From Hyphomicrobiales bacterium (GTDB lineage: Bacteria > Pseudomonadota > Alphaproteobacteria > Rhizobiales > Xanthobacteraceae): a stretch of DNA of 5,888 bases. Position 1 is the stretch's first letter. The number at the start of each line of letters is the position of its first letter. Shown here piece by piece: positions 1-5,271 of the stretch. Below the pieces are notes generated by a model that saw nothing but the letters and a program-made list of their open reading frames with translations, was not told the origin of the DNA and searched no databases. The stretch spans positions 1 through 5,888 of the forward strand of contig JACQDO010000135.1 of NCBI GenBank assembly GCA_016201085.1. Direction: 5' to 3'. The position numbers were made by a program, and so were the translations under genes.

Positions 1-44
1 CCCCCTCACCCCGACCCTCTCCCCCCAGGGGAGAGGGAGAAGAG
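1..44. repeat. Palindromic C/T-G/A-rich interspersed repeat
   Basis: A perfect 10-base inverted repeat, CCCTCTCCCC at 15-24 and GGGGAGAGGG at 28-37, encloses a 3-base loop (CCA). It is flanked by CCCTCACCCCGA on the left and AGAAGAG on the right. I recall this CCCTC/GAGGG hairpin as a common interspersed intergenic element in alpha- and other proteobacteria, but copy number cannot be checked here. It lies directly upstream of, and in an open frame with, the conserved N-terminal part of the coxE-like gene. It may therefore form part of that gene's 5' end or its leader. The left boundary is at the window edge, so the element may extend further. Confidence 0.6.
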
Positions 45-660
45 CGGCCGCCTCGCCGAAAACATCCTCTACTTCGCGCGCGCGCTGCGCGCCGCCGGCA
101 TGCCGGTCGGGCCGGGCGCCGTGCTCGATGCGCTGGAAGCGCTCGGCGTGGCCCGCGTGGGGAATCGCGACGACTTCTACTGGACGCTGCATGCCGTGTT
201 TGTGAAGCGGCACGAGCACAGCATACTGTTCGACCAGGCCTTCCGTATTTTCTTCCGCGAGCGCGGGCTGATCGAGAAGCTGATCGCCTCGATGTTGCCG
301 GAGGCAATGGGCGCCGAGGCGAAGCCGCCGCCGCCGGGGGCACAGCGCATCCAGGAGGCGCTGTTCGCTGGCCTCACGCGCGACGAAGACAAATCTGAAA
401 TCGAGGTCGACGCTCGGCTCACCGTGTCGGACCGCGAAATCCTGCAAAAGAAGGATTTCGCGCAAATGACCGCGGCCGAGATCGCTGCCGCCAAGCAGGC
501 GATCGCGCGCCTCGCGCTGCCGCTCGATGAGCTGCGCACGCGCCGGCTGCGCGTGAGCCGCCGGGGCCACATGATCGACATCCGCCGCACCTTGCGCGCC
601 AGCATGAAGGCCGGCGGCGCGGTGATCGATCTGAAATATCTCGGACCGCGCGTGAAGTAG
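1..660 (+). CDS. CoxE N-terminal fragment, up to the amber stop
   Basis: This is the N-terminal half of the interrupted coxE-like gene. An ATG-initiated version would begin at 100 (MPVGPGAVLDALEALG), but homologous-looking sequence starts upstream, so translation probably begins left of the window. Conserved features of this half are the opening helix (ENILYFARALRAAGMPVGPG), the segment DDFYWTLHAVFVKRHEHSILFDQAF at about 169-243, and a basic stretch (RGHMIDIRRTLRAS) at about 562-606 just before the VWA domain. The linker at about 310-430 is Pro/Ala- and acid-rich and less conserved. This half has no MIDAS motif and so lacks the metal-binding domain. If made alone it would be about 186 residues from ATG 100, and its function is doubtful. 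Confidence 0.6.
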   Translation, partial: PPHPDPLPPGEREKSGRLAENILYFARALRAAGMPVGPGAVLDALEALGVARVGNRDDFYWTLHAVFVKRHEHSILFDQAFRIFFRERGLIEKLIASMLPEAMGAEAKPPPPGAQRIQEALFAGLTRDEDKSEIEVDARLTVSDREILQKKDFAQMTAAEIAAAKQAIARLALPLDELRTRRLRVSRRGHMIDIRRTLRASMKAGGAVIDLKYLGPRVK

Positions 661-669
661 CCGCCGATC

Positions 670-1230
670 GTGGCGCTGTTGGATATTTCCGGCTCGATGA
701 ACCAATACACCAGGCTGTTCCTGCATTTCCTGCACACTATTACGGATGCGCGCAAACGCGTGACCACCTTCCTGTTCGGCACGCGGCTGACCAACGTCAC
801 CCGCGCCATCCGCGCGCGCGATCCCGACGAGGCGCTCGCCGCCTGCTCGACGCATGTGGTCGACTGGTCGGGCGGCACCCGCATCGCCACCTCGCTGCAT
901 GCCTTCAACAAGCAGTGGGCGCGCCGCGTGCTCGGGCAGGGCGCCGTGGTGCTGCTGATCAGCGATGGGCTTGAACGCGATGCCGACGACACGCTATCGT
1001 TCGAGATGGATCGGCTGCACCGCTCGTGCCGCCGGCTGGTTTGGCTCAACCCGCTGCTTCGCTTCGACGGGTTCGAGGCGCGCGCCAAGGGCGTGCGCAC
1101 CATGCTGCCGCATGTTGACGAACTGCGGCCCATCCACAATCTGGACTCGATGAGCGACCTGGTGCGCGCGCTGTCCGGCGCTGCGGCCAAGGGCTACGAT
1201 CCGAAGGCGTTGCTGCGACAGGTTGCCTGA
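670..1230 (+). CDS. CoxE C-terminal fragment carrying the VWA (MIDAS) domain
   Basis: This is the VWA half of the coxE-like gene, in the same frame as the first half. The metal-ion-dependent adhesion site is complete: DISGS at 682-696, the Thr of SGGTRI at 877-879, and the Asp of ISDGLERD at 964-966. The C-terminal part (RRLVWLNPLLRF, then MLPHVDELRPIHNLDSM) is also typical of the family. The reading frame stays clean to the TGA at 1228-1230, so the domain shows no decay apart from the upstream stop. GTG at 670, ten bases after the amber codon, is the only nearby start. It has no Shine-Dalgarno sequence and sits inside a beta-strand of the fold, so independent initiation looks weak. The stop is followed after 12 bases by the xdhC-type gene, which has its own strong ribosome binding site. 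Confidence 0.6.
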   Translation: MALLDISGSMNQYTRLFLHFLHTITDARKRVTTFLFGTRLTNVTRAIRARDPDEALAACSTHVVDWSGGTRIATSLHAFNKQWARRVLGQGAVVLLISDGLERDADDTLSFEMDRLHRSCRRLVWLNPLLRFDGFEARAKGVRTMLPHVDELRPIHNLDSMSDLVRALSGAAAKGYDPKALLRQVA

Positions 1231-1242
1231 TGGAGGACCGAC

Positions 1243-1566
1243 ATGCTCTCGCGCGATGAAGACATTCTCAAAGCCGCCGAGGACTGGCGCAAATCCGGGC
1301 GTGGCGTGGCGCTCGCCACCGTGGTGGAAACCTGGGGCTCGGCGCCGCGGCCGGTCGGCTCCAATCTGGTGATCGACAACGAGGGTAATTTCCTCGGCAG
1401 CGTATCCGGCGGCTGCGTCGAGGGCGCGGTGGTGACGGAAGCCATCGACGTCATCGAAAGCGGCAAGCCCAAGATGCTGGAATTCGGCGTTGCCGACGAA
1501 ACCGCCTGGAAGGTCGGCTTGTCCTGCGGCGGCACCATCCGCGTCTACGTCGAGAAGGTTTCATAG
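1243..1566 (+). CDS. XdhC/CoxI N-terminal-domain protein (CoxF-like)
   Basis: This 107-residue protein corresponds to the XdhC_CoxI N-terminal domain alone. XdhC-type chaperones bind the molybdenum cofactor, promote its sulfuration and deliver it to xanthine dehydrogenase-family enzymes; in cox clusters they serve CO dehydrogenase-like enzymes. Seen here: WGSAPRPVGSNLVI at residues 31-44, the signature GSVSGGCVEGAV at 52-63 with Cys58, and GLSCGGTIRVYVE at 92-104 with Cys95. The two Cys-Gly loops are the family's conserved cofactor-handling region. The ATG at 1243 is preceded by GGAGG at 1232-1236, six bases away, and by the coxE stop 12 bases upstream, so cotranscription is very likely. The Rossmann half found in full-length XdhC is encoded separately, after a repeat element. 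Family confidence is high; the exact cox letter (F or I) is not settled by sequence. Confidence 0.88.
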   Translation: MLSRDEDILKAAEDWRKSGRGVALATVVETWGSAPRPVGSNLVIDNEGNFLGSVSGGCVEGAVVTEAIDVIESGKPKMLEFGVADETAWKVGLSCGGTIRVYVEKVS

Positions 1567-1568
1567 TT

Positions 1569-1669
1569 GTCATTCCGGGGCGCCGCGAAGCGGCGAACCC
1601 GGAATCCATATTGACAGACAGGGGTTATGGATTCCGGATAGCCTCGCTTCGCTCGGCTTCCGGAATGAC
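1569..1669. repeat. About 101-bp imperfect palindromic repeat between the two xdhC-type genes
   Basis: The outer arms are GTCATTCCGG at 1569-1578 and CCGGAATGAC at 1660-1669, exact reverse complements. The inner arms CCGGAATCCATA (1599-1610) and TATGGATTCCGG (1626-1637) are also exact. Each half holds a smaller hairpin: in the left half CGCCGC-GAA-GCGGCG at 1581-1595 is perfect, while in the right half (1640-1658, AGCC...GGCT) it is degraded. From memory, elements beginning TCATTCCGGGGCG and ending CCCCGGAATGA are abundant in Bradyrhizobium and relatives, often as intergenic folds. It fills almost the whole gap between two cotranscribed genes and ends 11 bases before the next ATG. It could stabilise mRNA, attenuate downstream expression or simply be tolerated. 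No transposase is encoded. Confidence 0.85.
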
Positions 1670-1680
1670 TGGGAAAGAAA

Positions 1681-2370
1681 ATGAAACTCGACATCTTGCA
1701 CGCGATCAATGCCGAACGCGCCGCCCGCCGCGCGGCGGTGGTGGTCACCGACGTGGCGAGCGGCACGCAGCGATTGGTCAAGGCGGCCGACATCGCCAAG
1801 GACCCACTGAAAGAGCTGCTGGAAAAACGCGTCCGCATGGCGAAAAGCGGCATGGAGGAAACCCCGCAGGGCCGCGTGTTTCTCACCGTGCACGTGCCGT
1901 CGCCGCAGCTCGTCATCACCGGCGCCGTTCATATCAGCCAGACGCTGGCGCCGATGGGGCAAATGCTCGGTTATGACGTCACCATCGTCGACCCACGCAC
2001 CGCTTTCGCCTCGATCGAACGTTTCCCCGATGTGAAGGTGATCGCCGAGTGGCCGGACGTGGCGCTGCCGCCGCTCAATGTCGATCGCTACACGGCTTTC
2101 GCGGCGCTCACGCACGATCCCAAGATCGACGATCCGGCACTTAAACACGCTTTGGCGCGCGACTGCTTCTACATCGGCGCGCTCGGATCGAAGAAAACCC
2201 ACGCCAGGCGCGTGACGCGGCTCAAAGAGGCGGGGCTGAGCGATGCCGACATCGCGCGCATTCATGCGCCGATCGGGCTTGCTATCGGCGCGGTGTCGCC
2301 GGCCGAAATCGCGGTCGCCATCATGGCCGAGATCACCGAACGGCTGCGCAAGAAACCGGAGGCGGCATGA
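1681..2370 (+). CDS. XdhC C-terminal Rossmann-domain protein (CoxI/XdhC family)
   Basis: This 229-residue protein matches the XdhC C-terminal Rossmann domain, the partner half of molybdenum-cofactor chaperones for xanthine dehydrogenase/CO dehydrogenase-type enzymes. Residues 1-70 hold a lead-in with a beta-strand/basic segment (AAVVVTDVASG at 18-28). The nucleotide-binding-type fold starts at LVITGAVHISQTLAPMG (77-93), where GAVHIS takes the place of the classical glycine-rich loop. It continues with VTIVDPR (100-106), ALTHDPKIDD (142-151), the hallmark YIGALGSKKTHARR (164-177) and IHAPIGLAIGAVSPAEIAV (194-212). The start ATG lies 11 bases beyond the palindromic repeat. Its only ribosome-binding signal is a weak GGGAAAG at 1671-1677, unlike the strong sites of its neighbours, so expression may be lower or coupled. 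Its stop overlaps the start of the next gene (ATGA at 2367-2370). Confidence 0.88.
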   Translation: MKLDILHAINAERAARRAAVVVTDVASGTQRLVKAADIAKDPLKELLEKRVRMAKSGMEETPQGRVFLTVHVPSPQLVITGAVHISQTLAPMGQMLGYDVTIVDPRTAFASIERFPDVKVIAEWPDVALPPLNVDRYTAFAALTHDPKIDDPALKHALARDCFYIGALGSKKTHARRVTRLKEAGLSDADIARIHAPIGLAIGAVSPAEIAVAIMAEITERLRKKPEAA

Positions 2371-3989
2371 AATTCGGCCCGGTCGCCCCTCGCGATGCGC
2401 TTGGCGCTACGGCGGTCCATTCGATCCGCCAGGGCGAGCTGGTGCTCAAGAAGGGTACGCTGATCAAGGAAGCCGAAATCGCCGCGCTCAACGCCGCGGG
2501 CGTCAAGGAGATCGTGGTCGCGCGGCTGGAGCCGGGCGACGTGTCGGAGGATCGGGCCGCCGCCGAGATCGCGGCAGCGGTGGCGGGCGAGGGCGTGCGT
2601 GCCGATCAGGCCTTCACCGGCCGCTGCAATCTGTTCGCGGCGAGCGCCGGCGTGCTGGTGGTCGACAAGGACGCGATCGATCGGCTCAACCGCATCGACG
2701 AGGCGGTGACGCTCGCCACGCTGACGGCCTATAAGCCGGTGGTCGAGGGCGAGATGATCGCCACCGTGAAGATCATTCCGTTCGCGGTGGCCGGCTCGGC
2801 GCGCGACCAGGCGGTAGCGGAAGCCGCGAGGGCCAAATCGGTCATCCGCGTTGCACCGTACAAAATCCGCAAGATCGGCGTGGTGTCGACGCTGCTGCCG
2901 GGGCTGTCGCCGAAGGTCGTGGAGAAGACGCTCAAGATTACCGCCGCGCGTATTGCGCCCGCCGGTGCCAGTATCGTCGCCGAGCGTCGCGTGCCGCACG
3001 AGCAGGGAGCCTTGGCGCGCGCCATCGACGAGGTGTTCAAAGCCGGCGCCGAATTGGCGATCGTGTTCGGCGCCTCGGCCATCGCCGACCGGCGCGATGT
3101 CATTCCGGCGGCAATCGCGGCGGCCGGCGGCCAGATCGAGCATTTCGGCATGCCGGTCGATCCGGGCAACCTGATGCTGATCGGCCGTCTGCATGGCGCC
3201 GCGGTAATCGGCGCGCCGGGCTGCGCGCGCTCGCCGAAGGAGAACGGCTTCGACTGGGTGCTGATGCGGCTGCTGGCGGGATTGCCGGTCAGCCGCGCCG
3301 ACATCACCGGCATGGGCGTCGGCGGCCTGCTGATGGAGATCGTGACGCGGCCGCAGCCGCGCGAGGAGCCGCAGCCGGAGAAGGGACGCCGGGTCGCCGC
3401 GGTGGTGCTCGCCGCCGGGCGCTCCACCCGCATGGGCGCGGTCAACAAGATGTTGGCTGAGATTGGCGGCAAGCCGCTGGTGCGCATCGCGGCCGAGCAG
3501 GCGCTGGCCTCGCGCGCCAAGCCCGTAATCATGGTCACGGGTCATGAACGCGAGCGCGTGGAAGCGGCGCTCAAAGGCCTCGCCGTGCACTTCGTGCACA
3601 ATTCGGATTACGCCGATGGCCTCGGCACCTCGCTGAAGGCGGGCATCGCCGCGGTGCCGGAGGATGCCGACGCGGCCATCGTCTGCCTCGGCGACATGCC
3701 GCAAGTCGATCATGCGTTGATCGACAAGTTGCTTGCCGCTTTCGATCCGGAGCGCGGCGCGCTGGTGGTGGTGCCGAGCATCGACGGGCGGCGCGGCAAT
3801 CCGGTGGTGTGGTCGCGCCGCTTCTTCCACGATCTGATGTCGATCGCCGGCGACATCGGCGCCCGCCACCTGATCGGCAGCTATGCCGAGGCGGTCGTCG
3901 AAGTCCCCGTGGCCGGCGCCGCAGCGCTGACCGACGTGGACACGCCCGAGTCGCTTTCCGCCGTCAAGGCAGAAATCGAACGCGCCTGA
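2367..3989 (+). CDS. Fusion of MoeA-like molybdopterin-binding region and MocA-like nucleotidyltransferase
   Basis: This 540-residue protein probably completes the cytidylylated molybdenum cofactor used by the CO dehydrogenase/xanthine oxidase family. Residues 1-165 resemble the MoeA N-terminal region (ELVLKKGTLIKEAEIAALNAAGVKEIVV near 24-52). Residues about 168-335 form a MoCF-type molybdopterin-binding domain (IGVVSTLLPGLSPKVVEKTL from 170); its usual GGxSxGxxD loop appears as FGASAIADRRDV (234-245). Residues 343-540 are a GT-A nucleotidyltransferase: VVLAAGRSTRMG (346-357) with Lys361, metal-binding GDMPQVD (442-448), RGNPVVW (476-482) and a C-terminal DVDTPE. The LAAGRS form rather than LAGG suggests CTP use (MocA-like) over GTP (MobA-like). 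The start ATG overlaps the previous stop, with GGAGG at 2358-2362, indicating translational coupling. Usual annotations are 'molybdopterin-binding/NTP transferase family protein'. The role of the first domain (insertion or cofactor holding) is inferred. Confidence 0.88.
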   Translation: MKFGPVAPRDALGATAVHSIRQGELVLKKGTLIKEAEIAALNAAGVKEIVVARLEPGDVSEDRAAAEIAAAVAGEGVRADQAFTGRCNLFAASAGVLVVDKDAIDRLNRIDEAVTLATLTAYKPVVEGEMIATVKIIPFAVAGSARDQAVAEAARAKSVIRVAPYKIRKIGVVSTLLPGLSPKVVEKTLKITAARIAPAGASIVAERRVPHEQGALARAIDEVFKAGAELAIVFGASAIADRRDVIPAAIAAAGGQIEHFGMPVDPGNLMLIGRLHGAAVIGAPGCARSPKENGFDWVLMRLLAGLPVSRADITGMGVGGLLMEIVTRPQPREEPQPEKGRRVAAVVLAAGRSTRMGAVNKMLAEIGGKPLVRIAAEQALASRAKPVIMVTGHERERVEAALKGLAVHFVHNSDYADGLGTSLKAGIAAVPEDADAAIVCLGDMPQVDHALIDKLLAAFDPERGALVVVPSIDGRRGNPVVWSRRFFHDLMSIAGDIGARHLIGSYAEAVVEVPVAGAAALTDVDTPESLSAVKAEIERA

Positions 3990-4058
3990 GACTCGAATCA
4001 TTGATCGTTTCCGCGACTCAGCCCTTAGCTCACACCGCGTTCGGGTAAGGGAAGGGCG

Positions 4059-4460
4059 ATGACGGATAGTTTCACTCCGATCGCGCGTGCGCTGGTGGTC
4101 GCAAGCCTTTTGCTGGCGACCGCGACGCTGATGGCGGTCGCGGTCAATACGTCGCGCGCGGCCGGTGCGCTGGCGATCGGCGGGTGCGGGGCATTCGGCG
4201 AGGCTTACGATTTCCGCAGCATCGACGATGCGCGCAAGAGTGCGATGGCCAAATGCCAGGCCGACACCTGTCGCGTGGTGACCACCGTCAAGCGCGGTTG
4301 CGCCGCGTTCGCGGTCGATTTCGCCAATGCCTGCGGCGCGCATGGCTGGGGCAAGGGGCAGCGGCTGGGCGCCAGCCAGAACGAGGCGCTGCGCTCCTGC
4401 TACCGCGACGGCGGCAAGGAATGCGTGATCCGCACCTTCTTCTGCGACGCCAAGGGCTGA
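4059..4460 (+). CDS. Exported cysteine-rich small protein, DUF4189-like
   Basis: This is a 133-residue protein of unknown function. It begins with a signal peptide: a hydrophobic run at residues 9-29 (ARALVVASLLLATATLMAVAV) followed by a small-residue region (SRAAGALA, 32-39) where cleavage is plausible. The mature part carries eight cysteines (43, 66, 71, 81, 92, 114, 122, 129), consistent with disulfide bonding in the periplasm. Two similar units can be seen, each with alanine-rich helix, Cys, then a second Cys: DARKSAMAKCQADTCRVV (57-74) and QNEALRSCYRDGGKECVI (107-124). This pattern of Ala-rich repeats ending in Cys resembles the DUF4189 family; that match is from memory. The start is supported by AGGGAAGGG at 4048-4056. 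It stands between the cofactor operon (69-base gap) and the TetR gene and has no obvious link with either. Confidence 0.75.
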   Translation: MTDSFTPIARALVVASLLLATATLMAVAVNTSRAAGALAIGGCGAFGEAYDFRSIDDARKSAMAKCQADTCRVVTTVKRGCAAFAVDFANACGAHGWGKGQRLGASQNEALRSCYRDGGKECVIRTFFCDAKG

Positions 4461-4521
4461 AGGCGGACAGCTCAATCTATCTATTTGAATTTACATATCT
4501 AATTTAAACGCCGCTTGACGC
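4461..4521. other. AT-rich spacer after the small exported protein gene
   Basis: Bases 4472-4508 form a markedly AT-rich stretch with related near-repeats (TATCTATTTGAATTTA and TATCTAATTTA) in an otherwise GC-rich window. I see no hairpin followed by a T-run, so no convincing intrinsic terminator. No pair of -35/-10 boxes with normal spacing could be placed inside it. It may act as an upstream AT-rich element for the TetR promoter or as a site for nucleoid proteins; that is inference only. Confidence 0.35.
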
Positions 4522-4550
4522 TTGCGCGCGCCGCAACTTTGCGCTAAAAA
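4522..4550 (+). promoter_or_regulatory. Candidate promoter of the tetR-hlyD operon
   Basis: A possible -35 box TTGCGC (4522-4527) is followed after 17 bases by TAAAAA (4545-4550) as a possible -10. Both match the sigma-70 consensus only in part (four of six each). The nearby TTGACG at 4515-4520 is a better -35 but has no -10 at a suitable distance. TTGCG/CGCAA also forms a small inverted repeat at 4522-4536. With this promoter, transcription would begin at about 4557, inside the palindrome described next and about 20 bases before the first start codon. Confidence 0.4.
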
Positions 4551-4568
4551 TGACTGACCAGTCAGTCA
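4551..4568. promoter_or_regulatory. Palindromic TetR-type operator
   Basis: TGACTGA at 4551-4557 and TCAGTCA at 4562-4568 are exact inverted repeats separated by CCAG, giving an 18-base near-palindrome. Palindromes of the form TGACTGAC...GTCAGTCA are typical just before genes for AcrR/TetR-type repressors, which bind as dimers to such symmetric sites. It lies immediately downstream of the candidate -10 box and eight bases before the first possible start codon of the TetR gene, where binding would block transcription. Autorepression, together with repression of the cotranscribed adaptor gene, is inferred from position. Confidence 0.7.
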
Positions 4569-4575
4569 ATGTATT

Positions 4576-5271
4576 GTGATGATGCGCCGACCCCGCACCA
4601 TAACCGCCAAGCCGAGCGAACGCATCGCCAGCGTGCGCCGCGGCGCTTCGCCTGTGCGGCAACGCCCGGCCGGCAAGCGCAAGGAGCGCAGCGCCGCCCG
4701 CCGCGACGCCATTCTTGCCGCCGCGCTTGAGGAATTTTCCGCGCGCGGCTTCGAGGCCACCCGGCTCGACGACGTGGCTCGGCGCGCCGGCATCGCCAAG
4801 GGCACCATCTATCTCTACTTCCGCGACAAGGAGAGCCTGTTCCAGGAACTCATCCACACCATGCTGACGCCGATCGTCGGCACCATCGAGGCCTTGGGCG
4901 CGGCCGACCTGCCGGTGAACCTGCTCGCCGACCGGCTCGTCGATTTGTTCGTGCGCGAGGTTTATGAAACCCGCCGCAAGGACGTTATTCGTTTGATGAT
5001 TTCGGAAGGCCGCCGCTTCCCCAAGCTTGCCGAATTCTATTACCGCGAAGTGCTTTCGCGCATCATCGCCGCCATGCGTGCTGTTCTGCGCCGCGCCGCC
5101 TCGCGCGGCGAAGTACCGGCCGGGCTGGCGGATTTCCCGCAGATCATCGCCGCGCCCGGACTGGTCGCCATCGTGTGGAGCGGCTTGTTCGAAAAGTTCG
5201 AGCCGCTCGACGTGCGCGCGATGATGAAGACGCATGTCGAAATGTTGCTCGCGCCGAGGAGGGCCGCATGA
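4576..5271 (+). CDS. TetR/AcrR-family transcriptional repressor (CecR-like)
   Basis: This one-component regulator of up to 231 residues is predicted to repress its own operon and the following exporter genes until a ligand releases it. Residues 1-37 are a basic, unstructured extension. The DNA-binding domain spans about 38-93: RRDAILAAALEEFSARGFEATRLDDVARRAG with the helix-turn-helix at about 63-82 and the family signature KGTIYLYFRDKESLFQEL (75-92). Residues 95-231 form the all-helical ligand and dimer domain, with the segment VIRLMISEGRRFPKLAEFYY (137-156) typical of this AcrR subgroup. GTG 4576, ATG 4579 and ATG 4582 stand in tandem and none has a Shine-Dalgarno sequence; in-frame GTGs at 4633 and 4654 are later options that still keep the whole DNA-binding domain. 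The stop overlaps the adaptor start (ATGA, 5268-5271). This resembles E. coli cecR (ybiH) upstream of ybhGFSR. Confidence 0.9.
   Translation: MMMRRPRTITAKPSERIASVRRGASPVRQRPAGKRKERSAARRDAILAAALEEFSARGFEATRLDDVARRAGIAKGTIYLYFRDKESLFQELIHTMLTPIVGTIEALGAADLPVNLLADRLVDLFVREVYETRRKDVIRLMISEGRRFPKLAEFYYREVLSRIIAAMRAVLRRAASRGEVPAGLADFPQIIAAPGLVAIVWSGLFEKFEPLDVRAMMKTHVEMLLAPRRAA

Larger units (their letters stand above)
1..1230 (+). pseudogene. coxE: coxE-like VWA-domain protein, interrupted by an in-frame amber codon (5' end outside window)
   Basis: CoxE-family proteins carry a von Willebrand factor A domain. They work with the MoxR-type AAA+ ATPase CoxD in maturing CO dehydrogenase-type molybdenum hydroxylases in the cytoplasm or at the membrane. 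Codons from position 1 to 1230 lie in a single frame, broken only by TAG at 658-660. The text before the stop (YLGPRVK) and after it (PPIVALLDISGSM) joins as expected for an intact CoxE, with one residue replaced; Gln (CAG to TAG) is the simplest reading. About 409 in-frame codons fit the roughly 390-420 residues I recall for full-length CoxE, so the true start is probably close to or just left of the window edge. No ATG, GTG or TTG occurs in frame before 100, yet recognisable CoxE sequence (RLAENILYFARALRAAG) already runs from about 49. Alternatives are a sequencing error, amber suppression, or two cooperating polypeptides. Confidence 0.7.

Noticed and set aside
1..44. Repeat as part of a CRISPR array or tRNA/rRNA gene
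   Set aside because: It is a single hairpin unit with no periodic copies or spacers, and no tRNA or rRNA features are present anywhere in the window.
177..1190. 337-codon open frame on the minus strand
   Set aside because: It is antisense to coxE, Ser/Arg-rich and without any domain. The plus strand carries clear CoxE motifs over the same span.
670..1230. Independent gene starting at GTG 670
   Set aside because: No ribosome binding site precedes the GTG, it falls within the conserved VWA core strand, and it is in the same frame as the upstream half. The amber interruption of one gene is the simpler account.
1570..2265. 231-codon minus-strand frame running from the repeat into the XdhC gene
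   Set aside because: It is a shadow of the Rossmann-domain gene, with low-complexity Arg/His-rich text and part of the palindromic repeat translated.
4022..4051. Inverted repeat CCCTTA...TAAGGG as a terminator of the cofactor operon
   Set aside because: The stem is only six bases with an 18-base loop and no T-run follows. The right arm overlaps the ribosome binding region of the next gene.
2262..4475. 737-codon open frame on the minus strand
   Set aside because: It lies antisense to three well-supported genes. Its composition is rich in Arg, His, Gly and Asp with no recognisable domain, as expected for the complementary frame of GC-rich codons.
4515..4520. TTGACG as the -35 box of the tetR promoter
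   Set aside because: No -10-like hexamer lies 16-18 bases downstream, and the distance to TAAAAA is 24 bases.
4504..5235. 243-codon minus-strand frame over the tetR gene
   Set aside because: It opposes a TetR gene with an unmistakable helix-turn-helix, and no family is recognisable in it.
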